Origin: JALORV01 sp963702595
GTDB taxonomy: Bacteria; Pseudomonadota; Gammaproteobacteria; Burkholderiales; Burkholderiaceae_F
Length of the DNA stretch: 64,000 bases
NCBI GenBank assembly: GCA_963702595.1
Contig: CAVPDC010000021.1
Span: 50,504 to 114,503, forward strand
Direction of reading: 5' to 3'
The translations under genes were made by a program, and so were the position numbers. Shown piece by piece: positions 24,707 through 32,813 of this stretch; positions within the stretch are counted from its first letter, which is position 1; each line of letters begins with the position of its first letter. The notes below the pieces were generated by a model. That model did no database searches, was not told where the DNA came from, and saw only the letters and a program-made list of their open reading frames with translations.

Positions 24707-25417
24707 TCACGGGCGCGGCACAGCGCGGCCGGCTTGATGCGCCGGCCAGAGCGGCGCGTACTGCGCGAGGAACAGCTGCCAGAGCGCTCGCCACGTGGTC
24801 CAGTCATGCGCGCCGTCCAGCAGCAGTCGATGCGTCGGCGGCAGGGCATCGCCCAGCAGTTGCTGCCCCTCGATGAAGCGATCCTGCCGGCCGTATCCGA
24901 GGACAACTTCCGGTCGCCCGCGCGTGCCCTCGCCCAGCCAGCGCCAGACTCTCCGCTCGTCTTCGAAGCGAAAATCACCGTGGCGCGCGGCCCAACCCGC
25001 GATTCCGCCCGCATTGGGCACGTCACTCCACAGCGGACGCAGCCCCGGCCACGGCGCGATCGCGAACACGCCATCGACGAGGTCCCGATGCGCTTCGGCA
25101 CACGCAAGCGCTGTCATGCCGCCGAGCGAGATGCCGACCAGCCAGACGCGGTCGTTCGTCCCGGCGCGCAACGGCTGCAGTACCCGTTCACGCAGCGATG
25201 CCACCACGCTGTCGGCGGCATACATGTCCACCGGTACTTCGCTGCGCACGATTGTCGCCGCGACGCCGCAGGCGTTGAGGTCGTCGAAGAAACCCTCGCG
25301 CACGAAGTCCTCGGCCGTCGACGCCGCGGGTGGCAGAAGCACCAGCGTCAGCGCTGTGTCGATGTCGTCCGGTCCGATGCGGTCGACGCGGATCGCCAGC
25401 CGATCAGCGTCGTTCAT
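24707..25417 (-). CDS. Alpha/beta hydrolase of the pigment cluster
   Basis: 236-residue alpha/beta hydrolase. The nucleophile elbow is VWLVGISLGGMTALACAEAH (Ser in GISLGG), the acid is probably in VVLGYGRQDRFIEGQQLL, and the catalytic His is in LLLDGAHDWTTWRALW. No signal peptide. It overlaps the MMPL exporter gene by 14 bases and lies 62 bases before the ketosynthase, so it belongs to the same transcript. It may serve as the thioesterase/hydrolase releasing the finished polyene acid, a role filled by other thioesterases in described clusters (inference); its substrate is untested. Confidence 0.82.
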   Translation of the reverse strand: MNDADRLAIRVDRIGPDDIDTALTLVLLPPAASTAEDFVREGFFDDLNACGVAATIVRSEVPVDMYAADSVVASLRERVLQPLRAGTNDRVWLVGISLGGMTALACAEAHRDLVDGVFAIAPWPGLRPLWSDVPNAGGIAGWAARHGDFRFEDERRVWRWLGEGTRGRPEVVLGYGRQDRFIEGQQLLGDALPPTHRLLLDGAHDWTTWRALWQLFLAQYAPLWPAHQAGRAVPRP

Positions 25418-27791
25418 CGTCGTGGTGCAGCGGCTGTGCCAGTGCCGCCGAGAAAAGAAAGGCGAGCACGACGCCGGGCGCGACCGTGCTGCCGATCATG
25501 CCCAGGACCGGCACGCTGGAAAATGCCAGCACACCGAAGGTCAGTATCGTGGTGACCATGGCGAGTGCCACCGAGACCAGCATGCGCGTTGCTTCCGAAC
25601 GCGACGCCGAAGGTTCGAGCCGGCCGCGCCGGTCGAACAATAGCGAGTAGTTCGAGCCGACCGCGACGACGAGCAGTAGTCCGACCAGATGCAGCAGGGT
25701 CAGCTGCACGCCGGCTGCGACCAATCCACCGACGACGCAGAGCACCGCCGCCGCCAGTGGCAAGACAACTCGCGCGAGCCGAGGCAGGCTGCGCAGGCTT
25801 GCGGCCAGCAGCAGCACGATGGCGAGCCCAGCGCCGCCGGAAAGCCACGCGGCTTCTCGCAGGTAGTCGGCGTACATCGTGTCGGTCGCAGACTTCATGT
25901 CGAGCAGCAGCGGCGTTTGGCCACCACGGTCGCCGCTGGCGAGAGCCGCACGGAGTGCGGCGACCGCGGCCGTTCCCTCGAGGCCATGCAGCGGCAACAG
26001 GGCCAGCCAGGCCGGCTCGCCGGCTGCAGGTGCTTCGCGCTCAACCAGCAGCGACTGCAGTCCAAGTCCGAGCGAGGTGCCGGCCAGCGCGTCCGCTGAG
26101 AGCAGTGGCGCCTGGCGCGCCCGCTCCACATCTTCGACGAAGCCTTGAAGCTTTTCCGGTCGCAAGGGTAGGCCCTGCAGTGCCTGCTGCAGGCGCGACT
26201 GCAGTTCCGCGGCCAATGGCAGCGCTTTTTGACGCGCGCGCTGCGTCGCCTCGCTCGGCAGCCAGCGCGTCGGCGTGTCGAAGTGCGATAGCAGGCCCTG
26301 CTGCACCAGTGGCGCGAGCCGAGCGGCAGTGGCCTCGGCACCGCGCAGCGCGGCCTCGCGATCGCTCGCGGGTACCGCCACGATGTAGCGCACGTCGGGC
26401 GCGCCGAGGTCGGCACGCAGCGTGGCATCGAGTTGCCGTGCATCGAGTGACACGGGACTGAGCGCGGTCAGTTCGCGCTGCCAGAGTCGATCAGCGTTCG
26501 AGCCGATGATCACCACGGCGGCGAGGCACGGCAGCCAGATCCAGCGACGCCAGCGCGCAAGGCGCTGCATGCCGGCTTCGAGGCGCACGCCGATGGCAGA
26601 CAGGTCGCGCAGCTTGAAGCCATGCGGCACCAACAGTGGCAGGCCGTAGCGCGTGGCGAGTGCGGCGGCGATCAGCCCGGCGATGGCGAACAGCCCCGGC
26701 TGCGCGAGCCCGGGAAACCCGGACAGCAGCAGTACCCCGAAGCCGGCGATCGAGGTCCCCATGCCGAGCCGCAGCGTCGGCCACAGGCGCTGCTGCCACG
26801 TGGCCGAGTTCACCGGGTCGTGTCCTCCGTCCGACTGCACGAAGAGGTAAACGGCGTAGTCGACCGCCTCGCCGATCATCGTGACTCCGAACGCCAGCGT
26901 CACGCCGTGCACATAGCCGAAACCCGCACCAACGACGGCGAAGCCCGCCAGCACGCCGCAAGCAACCGGTACCAGCCCGAGCAGCAGCGTACGCACCGAG
27001 CGGTAGGCAAACCAAAGCAGGGCGACGACGAGAACCGTGCTCAAAATGCTCAATGCCGCGGCCTCGGTGATGATGCGTTCGCGCGACTCGGCGGCGAACA
27101 CTGCCGGGCCGGTCTTCAGCAGGCGCAGCTTCTGCGGATTCAGCGCAGCAAATTGCTGGTCCAGCGTCGCCAGCGCGCGCTGCTGGGCATCGGAATCGAT
27201 CAGCGGCGCGCGCAGTGCCACCATCAGCAGTGCGCGCTCGCCATCATGCGCGGCCCAGACGCCCGCCTCCCGGCGCGGTGCCACCGGTCCGGCCAGCGAA
27301 TCGATCAGCTGCAGTGTTTCGCCGGTTGGATCGCGCGGCAACAGCGAGGCCGCGAGCATGCCGGCCGGGGACGCCACCGCGTCGATCGTTTCGCCGATCG
27401 CGGCGCGCAGGCCCTCGACCGAGAAGCGCGTGGCGTCGACGGTCGGGCTCAACAGGTAACGCTGCTGGAAGACGAAGGCGCGGTCGGCCTGCAACGACTG
27501 GCCGTCGCCGTTGGCAACCTGCGTGAACTGCGCATCGGCACGCAACGCCGCCGCCAGTGCGCGAGAGGCCTCCGCGCGCTCCTCGGCCGTGCCGCCCTCG
27601 ATGCCGACCAGCACCAGGCGCGCAAGGGCGCCTGCGCGCAGCTGCTCGATGAGGATCTGCTGCTCGATCGCTGGCGAGCGCGGCAGAAATACAGAGAGGT
27701 CGGTGCGGACCGGCGTGCGCGCAGCTTGCCATGCGGCGATCGCGATCAGCGCCAGCCAGACCAGCAGCGTCAGGCGCCCTTGCCGGCTCAT
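25404..27791 (-). CDS. MMPL/RND-type exporter of the pigment cluster
   Basis: 795-residue inner-membrane transporter of the RND superfamily, MMPL type. It starts with one membrane helix (LTLLVWLALIAIAAWQAA), followed by a large periplasmic domain (about residues 30-240), five further helices including LSILSTVLVVALLWFAY and the GEAVDYAVYLFVQSDGG segment, a second periplasmic domain, and five closing helices. This 1+5 / 1+5 plan is the family standard. Equivalent genes are fixed parts of arylpolyene and flexirubin clusters and are thought to move the lipid-linked pigment towards the outer membrane with the LolA-like protein encoded next to it, which it overlaps by four bases. Confidence 0.92.
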   Translation of the reverse strand: MSRQGRLTLLVWLALIAIAAWQAARTPVRTDLSVFLPRSPAIEQQILIEQLRAGALARLVLVGIEGGTAEERAEASRALAAALRADAQFTQVANGDGQSLQADRAFVFQQRYLLSPTVDATRFSVEGLRAAIGETIDAVASPAGMLAASLLPRDPTGETLQLIDSLAGPVAPRREAGVWAAHDGERALLMVALRAPLIDSDAQQRALATLDQQFAALNPQKLRLLKTGPAVFAAESRERIITEAAALSILSTVLVVALLWFAYRSVRTLLLGLVPVACGVLAGFAVVGAGFGYVHGVTLAFGVTMIGEAVDYAVYLFVQSDGGHDPVNSATWQQRLWPTLRLGMGTSIAGFGVLLLSGFPGLAQPGLFAIAGLIAAALATRYGLPLLVPHGFKLRDLSAIGVRLEAGMQRLARWRRWIWLPCLAAVVIIGSNADRLWQRELTALSPVSLDARQLDATLRADLGAPDVRYIVAVPASDREAALRGAEATAARLAPLVQQGLLSHFDTPTRWLPSEATQRARQKALPLAAELQSRLQQALQGLPLRPEKLQGFVEDVERARQAPLLSADALAGTSLGLGLQSLLVEREAPAAGEPAWLALLPLHGLEGTAAVAALRAALASGDRGGQTPLLLDMKSATDTMYADYLREAAWLSGGAGLAIVLLLAASLRSLPRLARVVLPLAAAVLCVVGGLVAAGVQLTLLHLVGLLLVVAVGSNYSLLFDRRGRLEPSASRSEATRMLVSVALAMVTTILTFGVLAFSSVPVLGMIGSTVAPGVVLAFLFSAALAQPLHHDDERR

Positions 27792-28387
27792 CGTGACTTG
27801 TCGGGCGTGGATCTGGCTGCGGAAGCGGGCTTGATCTGCATCACCGAGCGCACGCCGTCGGCCTGCCGCATCTCGATGCGATCGATCTGATCCTGCTGGC
27901 CTACGATCAGCACCGTCTCGATGTACTGCGCGACCGCCGCGGACTGTGGCGTTAGGCTGAGTGTCCAGATGCGTCTCTCGCCGACCAGCGTGACGTTCCA
28001 GCCGCGGCGCAGCGCGACGAGATCGCCTGCCATCGTGCCGCGCAGGCTGTTGATCGCCAGTCCGCCATCCGGCAGGTCGGTCAGCGCCAGGCGGCGCGTG
28101 CGCGGTCCCTGCAGCAGCGTCAGCTGGTCGCCGGCGAGCACCAGTGACTCGGCGCGCGGCTGCAGCGTGTGCTTCTCGAGCCGGTCCGGCGCCACGAAGC
28201 GCAGCGTGCCGGAGGACTGCACCGGGGCGTCCAGCACCGGTACATAGCGGTGTTCGATGAACGTCGCATCAGCGTCGCCGCGGGCGGCGAGCGCGGTCAT
28301 CAGGTCATCGACCGACCACTGTGCCGACGCTGACGCCGTTGCCAGCGCCAGCAGCGCGCCCGTCAGTGCGTTAGCGACGCGCGTCAC
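27788..28387 (-). CDS. LolA-like outer-membrane lipoprotein carrier of the pigment cluster
   Basis: 199-residue periplasmic protein. The start is GTG 28387 (TRVANALTGALLALATASAS, a clear signal peptide with cleavage after SAQ); longer readings upstream overlap the acyltransferase gene and are Arg/Thr-rich. The mature part has the LolA features FIEHRYVPVLDAPVQSSGTL, FVAPDRLEKHTLQPRAESLV and LRGTMAGDLVALRRGWNVTL. LolA-type proteins are hydrophobic-groove carriers; the cluster version is thought to shuttle the polyene lipid across the periplasm in concert with the MMPL exporter. It overlaps the acyltransferase gene by 17 bases and the exporter by four. Confidence 0.88.
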   Translation of the reverse strand: MTRVANALTGALLALATASASAQWSVDDLMTALAARGDADATFIEHRYVPVLDAPVQSSGTLRFVAPDRLEKHTLQPRAESLVLAGDQLTLLQGPRTRRLALTDLPDGGLAINSLRGTMAGDLVALRRGWNVTLVGERRIWTLSLTPQSAAVAQYIETVLIVGQQDQIDRIEMRQADGVRSVMQIKPASAARSTPDKSR

Positions 28388-29303
28388 GATCGGCCTTCCA
28401 GAAGTCGAAGAAGTTGAACCAGTTGTACGGGTGCGCGCGGCACACCTGTTCGAGCTCCGCGGCGTAGCGTCGCACGGCGTCCTGCACGGCCGCATCGCGC
28501 CCTCCCGCCGCTATCGAAGAGAAGTCCGCAATTGGCGCAAAGCGCACACGGTAGCGTTTGCCGCCGAGGTAGATGCCCTGCATCAGCAGCACGCGTCGCC
28601 GCAGCAGAGCCGCCAGGCGGAAGGCGCCGAGCGGGAACGGTGCCGGCGCGCCGAGGAAGGGCACGGCGAGCGTGGGCTGTTGCGCCAGTGTGCGATCGGC
28701 GAGAAAGCCGACCAGTTGCCCGTCGTCGAGCGCCTGCTGGACCTGCAGCATTGCCTCGGGACGGCCGAGGCCGATGATGTGCGGCACCGCGTTCGGGTTG
28801 AGCGCGGCGAGCGCAGCGTTGATCCGCTTCGCGTTCTCCTCGTACATCACCATCGTGACGTCGTAGCGCCGGCCGCCGGCCGCGGCGCTGCGCGCTACCG
28901 CACGCAGAACCTCGAAACTGCCGAAGTGCGCGCCGACGAGAAACGCACCTGGCCCGGCGGCCAGTGCGCGATCGACTTCGTCGGCGGACTCGATGTCGAT
29001 GTCGAACTGGTCGAAGCGATCGTTCAGCAGGAAGGCGCGGTCGTGGACTGTCGCGGCAAACGCATGGAAGTGACGCAGCACATCCATCAGCGTGGCCGGC
29101 CGACCGAGGGCGCGCGAGAGATAGACGCGCGAAGCGCGCCGCGCCGCCGAAGCAGCAAGCAGGAAGTAAAGTGCAATGAACGGAAGCACGAGGCGCGACA
29201 CCGAGCGTCCGAGGCCGAGCGACAGCCAGCGCATCAGCGACAGGGCGGCACGACTGCCGCGCTCGTCGCGCTGCGTCCAGTCGGCGTTCGCCGAGGCGCT
29301 CAA
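28371..29303 (-). CDS. LpxL-like acyltransferase of the pigment cluster
   Basis: 310-residue acyltransferase of the LpxL/HtrB type (lauroyl-transferase family). The catalytic box is VGAHFGSFEVLRAVAR (HX4E); the second conserved region is VGFLADRTLAQQPTLAVPFLG, and the end is RAHPYNWFNFFDFWKADRD, all typical. A hydrophobic N-terminal helix (RLVLPFIALYFLLAASAA) anchors it to the membrane. In arylpolyene clusters this protein is sometimes fused to the glycosyltransferase; here the two are separate. It probably transfers an acyl or polyene chain to the lipid anchor. It overlaps the downstream LolA gene and the upstream dehydratase gene (four bases). Confidence 0.88.
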   Translation of the reverse strand: MSASANADWTQRDERGSRAALSLMRWLSLGLGRSVSRLVLPFIALYFLLAASAARRASRVYLSRALGRPATLMDVLRHFHAFAATVHDRAFLLNDRFDQFDIDIESADEVDRALAAGPGAFLVGAHFGSFEVLRAVARSAAAGGRRYDVTMVMYEENAKRINAALAALNPNAVPHIIGLGRPEAMLQVQQALDDGQLVGFLADRTLAQQPTLAVPFLGAPAPFPLGAFRLAALLRRRVLLMQGIYLGGKRYRVRFAPIADFSSIAAGGRDAAVQDAVRRYAAELEQVCRAHPYNWFNFFDFWKADRDARR

Positions 29304-29629
29304 GGGTGCCCCCGCTGCGGGTCGTCATCGGCCCGCAGCACCGCGCTGCCCGTCGCAACGCGCGCACCGTCGGTGGTCGCGAGTTCGAAGCGCACGTCAC
29401 TGCTGCCGCGTTCTGCCTGCAGCATCAGTGCCATGCCGGGACGCACCGGCGCAAGAAACTTGGCCACCGGCAGGCCGCGCACCAGCGCACCGTAGTGCGC
29501 TTCGATCGCACCGATCGCCGCATCGAGCAGCACGACGCCCGGATAGATCGGATGCCCGGGAAAGTGGCCGGCCAGCGCCGGGTGATCGGCCGGCAACGGC
29601 AACGGCATGCGGAGCTTCTCGGAACTCAT
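29300..29629 (-). CDS. ApeI-like hotdog dehydratase/thioesterase of the pigment cluster
   Basis: 109-residue hotdog-fold protein with the FabZ/ApeI signature ADHPALAGHFPGHPIYPGVV (active His in GHFPGHP). It is shorter than FabZ, matching the small partner of the ApeI:ApeP heterodimer; the other partner is at 22219. The pair dehydrates 3-hydroxyacyl-ACP to the trans double bond in each round. It overlaps the ligase stop and the acyltransferase start by four bases each. Identification is strong; the pairing is by analogy with the described arylpolyene enzymes. Confidence 0.87.
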   Translation of the reverse strand: MSSEKLRMPLPLPADHPALAGHFPGHPIYPGVVLLDAAIGAIEAHYGALVRGLPVAKFLAPVRPGMALMLQAERGSSDVRFELATTDGARVATGSAVLRADDDPQRGHP

Positions 29630-31026
29630 GGTGACGGCCGCGCGGCGCCGAGCAGTGCACGCAACTCGGCCGCCGGCAGCTTGCTCGTGTCACTGCGCGG
29701 CAGCGTAGGCACCAGCAACAGCGGGCGCGGCAGGAACACCGGATCAAGGTGCTCGCGCAGCGCCGCCATCAAGCTGCTCGATGACTGGCCCGGCGCGACG
29801 ACGGCCGCGGCCAGCCGTGCAACGGCGCCGTCGGTCGCCGGTTCCTCCGGAATGAAGAATGCGCCGTCGACCACGCCGGGCAAGCGCAGCAGCACCTGCG
29901 TCAGGTATGCGAGCGAACTGCGCTTGCCGGCGATGTTCACCATGTCGGCCTGGCGCCCCAGGAGCACGAAGCGGCCCTCGCCGGCGGGCTCGATCAGGTC
30001 GGCGAGCGGCGTGCGCGCCGTCACATGGCCGCCTTCGGCCCAGGCGTGGCCTTCCTCCTGCAGCACGCGCACGCCTCGATAGGGCGTCCAGCAGTTTTCG
30101 CGCGTCGTGCGCCGCGTCGCCAGCTGTCCGCTCTCGGTCGCACCATAGATTTCGATCAGCGGCGCGCGGAACGCCTGCTCCGCGGCGTTCGCCAGCGCGG
30201 GGTTCAGCGGAGCGGTCGCGCACAGCAGCAGGTCGATGGGTGGCAGAGCCAGGCCGGCGTCGAGCACCGCGCGCAGATGAAACGGTGTCGTCACCAGACC
30301 GCGCGGTCGCGGCAGCGCGTCGAGCTCCGCGGCGATGTCGGCCGGAAAGAAGGGCCGCGCCGCCGTCAGCACCGCGCCGCCCGCGAAGGCGATCAGGACA
30401 GTCGACTCGAACCCATAGCTGTGCTGTGCCGGCACAGTCCCGAGCAGCGTAATACCCGCCGGCACGACTTCACTCAGGCGCTCGACCTGGGCCGCCGCGT
30501 TGCGCACGAGGCTGCCCCAGAATTTTGGCTGCGGGACGGGCTGGCCGGTGGATCCCGATGAGTACATGCGGGCGACAAGCTGCTCGCCGGGCAGGAGGGG
30601 AACCGCGACCGTTCCCGTCGACGCCCCGCGCGCCACCGGCTCGACCCTGTGCACCGGAAGCCCTCCGGCCGAATCCACATCCTCGTCGTTGTCGATCAGT
30701 AGCACGAGGTCGGTTTCGTTGCTCCGCAGGTGTGCGATGACGCCTGGCGTCCGCGCAGGAGGCAGCAGGGTGACGATGCCGCGCTGCATACAGGCAGCCA
30801 GGCTGACGGCAAACAGATACCGATCGCCGCAGGCGTTCAGGACGTGCGCGGTTGCCGGCAACCCTGCTGCGACTGCCGCGACGTCGTGCAGGAAACTCGC
30901 GATGCTGATCGGCCGGCCTGCGCGCCACGCAAACACCCGGTCGAGTTCGCCGTCATCGTGCGCGACCAGCGGCCATGCTTCGGCAGGCTGCGGTGCGTCG
31001 CACAGAGCCGCGTGCCAGTTACCCAT
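29626..31026 (-). CDS. AMP-dependent aryl/acyl ligase (ApeH-like) of the pigment cluster
   Basis: 466-residue adenylating enzyme that loads the aromatic acid onto the carrier protein. It is shorter than usual acyl-CoA synthetases but keeps the ATP loop ARMYSSGSTGQPVPQPKFW, the EIYGATESGQLATRR box, and the hinge region ...GRFVLLGRQADMVNIAGKRS. The C-terminal lysine region is present as LPRSDTSKLPAAELRALLG. In known clusters ApeH activates 4-hydroxybenzoate or coumarate; here the acid would come from the chorismatase at 17618. It overlaps the COG4648 membrane gene by eight bases. Confidence 0.87.
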   Translation of the reverse strand: MGNWHAALCDAPQPAEAWPLVAHDDGELDRVFAWRAGRPISIASFLHDVAAVAAGLPATAHVLNACGDRYLFAVSLAACMQRGIVTLLPPARTPGVIAHLRSNETDLVLLIDNDEDVDSAGGLPVHRVEPVARGASTGTVAVPLLPGEQLVARMYSSGSTGQPVPQPKFWGSLVRNAAAQVERLSEVVPAGITLLGTVPAQHSYGFESTVLIAFAGGAVLTAARPFFPADIAAELDALPRPRGLVTTPFHLRAVLDAGLALPPIDLLLCATAPLNPALANAAEQAFRAPLIEIYGATESGQLATRRTTRENCWTPYRGVRVLQEEGHAWAEGGHVTARTPLADLIEPAGEGRFVLLGRQADMVNIAGKRSSLAYLTQVLLRLPGVVDGAFFIPEEPATDGAVARLAAAVVAPGQSSSSLMAALREHLDPVFLPRPLLLVPTLPRSDTSKLPAAELRALLGAARPSP

Positions 31027-31693
31027 GCGGCTGCCGGGCAGGCAATGTCGACTGCGCAGCCGGGGCGCGCATCAGTCGGCGGAATCCAGCCACCGTCTCC
31101 GCAATCGAGGCGCAATGGCTGGCGGGCAGCACCCGCCGGCGCAGGGCGAATTCGAGCGCGAACATCACGGCCACGAGGGGTCCTGACACGAGTGTGGCGA
31201 AGGCCGACCAGGCCGCCGTGCTGGCGCCAAAGAAGAGCAGCGCAGACAGCGCCGTCATCGCGATGAAGTAGACCGTCCAGGCCACGGTCACGCTGCGCGA
31301 GTACCGGACGACCACGGGCGGCATCGAAGGCAGAACCGCGTGCGCGATGCGAGTCGCGAGCGGGACTTCACCGGGTAACAGCGTCCGCCCGAAGACGATT
31401 GCGAGCATGGCATGTACACCAGCATGCTGGACGAACCAGAGCGCGGAGACGTGCTGCGCAAGTTCGTCGAGGTGGAATGCGGTGGTGACGGCGAGCGCGA
31501 CGACCGCGAGCAGCACCAGCCAGCGCGACCGTGTCCGCCAGGTCAGCACGACGGCGCCGACCAGGGGCGTAACCAGCGAGATGGCCACGGAAAGTGGTGG
31601 CGGAAGACGGCCGGTGGAGCTCAGGTAGGCGAGTGCGAGGCACGCTGCGGCACCTGCCAGTGCGGCCGCCAGCGCAGCACGCTCCGTGATCAC
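31019..31693 (-). CDS. COG4648 membrane protein of the pigment cluster
   Basis: 224-residue integral membrane protein with about six helices (LAAALAGAAACLALAYLSST, VVLTWRTRSRWLVLLAVVAL, TVAWTVYFIAMTALSALLFF, FATLVSGPLVAVMFALEFAL). It matches the COG4648 type found beside the ligase and carrier protein in nearly all arylpolyene clusters; no enzymatic role is established. Its position between the ACP and the ligase, with four-base and eight-base overlaps, is the normal one. It may organise the cytoplasmic synthesis complex at the membrane (inference). Confidence 0.83.
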   Translation of the reverse strand: MITERAALAAALAGAAACLALAYLSSTGRLPPPLSVAISLVTPLVGAVVLTWRTRSRWLVLLAVVALAVTTAFHLDELAQHVSALWFVQHAGVHAMLAIVFGRTLLPGEVPLATRIAHAVLPSMPPVVVRYSRSVTVAWTVYFIAMTALSALLFFGASTAAWSAFATLVSGPLVAVMFALEFALRRRVLPASHCASIAETVAGFRRLMRAPAAQSTLPARQPHG

Positions 31694-31989
31694 TTGGTGC
31701 GGTGTGCGGCGACGTGTCCGGCGAGGCTTTCGAGCGAAGCAAAGATTCGCACGTTGCTCTCGTCGTTTGCCCGCAACTGGAAGCCGTACTTGCGCGACAC
31801 CAGCAGCGCGACCTCGAGGATGTCGATCGAATCAAGCCCGAGGCCGTCTCCATAGAGCGGGGACTTGGGGTCGATTTCCGCGGGCGAGACCTCGAGGTTG
31901 AGCGTCTGGACGATCTCCCGGGCGATCTCCTGCGCGAGTTCCGGGGTGGCCGCCGGGGCGGGATGCGGACTGGCGTTACTGTTCATCAA
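31690..31989 (-). CDS. Second acyl carrier protein of the arylpolyene cluster
   Basis: 99-residue acyl carrier protein. The phosphopantetheine serine is in YGDGLGLDSIDILEVALLVS; the sequence differs clearly from the carrier at 16057 (DSLILIDL). It begins with a Pro/Ala-rich lead, and Met2 is an equally possible start. It is the first pigment gene of the minus arm and overlaps the membrane protein gene by four bases. Two ACPs are normal for arylpolyene clusters, one probably loaded with the aryl starter. The 186 bases upstream (31990-32175) contain no recognisable gene. Confidence 0.9.
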   Translation of the reverse strand: MMNSNASPHPAPAATPELAQEIAREIVQTLNLEVSPAEIDPKSPLYGDGLGLDSIDILEVALLVSRKYGFQLRANDESNVRIFASLESLAGHVAAHRTK

Positions 31990-32175
31990 GGCAATGATTC
32001 ACTGAAGACGGCAAGCGGAAGTCACTGAAAAGCACCGGTGCGGGCGTTCGTTCCGAATCTTGAACCTCGAACTGCCTTCTGGACCCACGGCAAGCGGCGC
32101 ATGCTTCAGCAGCTTCCTTGCCAGCGCAGCGTAGTGACCGCCAACCAGCATACCGTAAGCGCCCGGCTTGTCCCT

Positions 32176-32691
32176 TCAGCCGAGCTTGCCGCCCTCCAGT
32201 ACCCGCTTGAGGTTGGCGAGTGCGCGCTCGGATTGTGTTTGCAGCATGGCGCGCGTCAGGTTTTGGTCGAGCATCGTCCATGGCCAGCGGTGCGAGCGAT
32301 ACGCGAGTGTGCGGAAGAAGCGCGTCAGCGACGCACCGTCGCTGTGCAGCTCGTAGACGATGCGGGAGTCACCTTGCGGCGTGTCCGTGGCGATGACCCA
32401 AAGTAACGGCGGCTCGCAGGCGAGTACGGTCCACGTCGCGTCGAACCGGCGCCCGCCGGCGCGGATCGACTCGGTGACCTGTTCGCCGACGGTCAGCGGC
32501 CGCGGCGGCGTCGCTGTTACGGCGGCGGTGGCGGGGTGCCAGTAGTGCCAGAGCGAGGCGTTGGTGGCGAACTCGAACACCGCCTGTGCCGGCCGCCCGA
32601 TCAGAACGAAGGATTCGATCGTTGCCAGCCGCGGCTCGTCGGCGACCGGCGGCCAGTGCAAGGTCGTTGCGTTCATCAATGCTCCTGACAC
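32176..32691 (-). CDS. SRPBCC/polyketide-cyclase-like protein
   Basis: 171-residue START/Bet v1-like fold protein; such proteins bind a hydrophobic ligand in a deep cavity, and some are cyclases or aromatases. The typical pattern is ESFVLIGRPAQAVFEFATNA with SLWHYWHPA, then VTESIRAGGRRFDATWTV and a C-terminal helix ...TRAMLQTQSERALANLKRVLEG. No signal peptide. It lies 186 bases upstream of the carrier protein on the same strand, so it could be the first gene of the pigment transcript or independent. Its function is unknown. Confidence 0.8.
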   Translation of the reverse strand: MSGALMNATTLHWPPVADEPRLATIESFVLIGRPAQAVFEFATNASLWHYWHPATAAVTATPPRPLTVGEQVTESIRAGGRRFDATWTVLACEPPLLWVIATDTPQGDSRIVYELHSDGASLTRFFRTLAYRSHRWPWTMLDQNLTRAMLQTQSERALANLKRVLEGGKLG

Positions 32692-32813
32692 TGCCGATGG
32701 AGGCGGCGAGCATAGCGATGCGATCGAGCGGAGCCTTGACGATAGGCAGCGCGATTCGCGGCCGCCCGCCTAGAAATAACAACTGAACGATGAGCCGACA
32801 ATGGGGGGACATC

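Noticed and set aside
31990..32175. A minus-strand stretch reading AYGMLVGGHYAALARKLLKH that looked like a gene tail
   Set aside because: It has no recognisable family, no start and no ribosome site; composition alone is not enough to call a relic.
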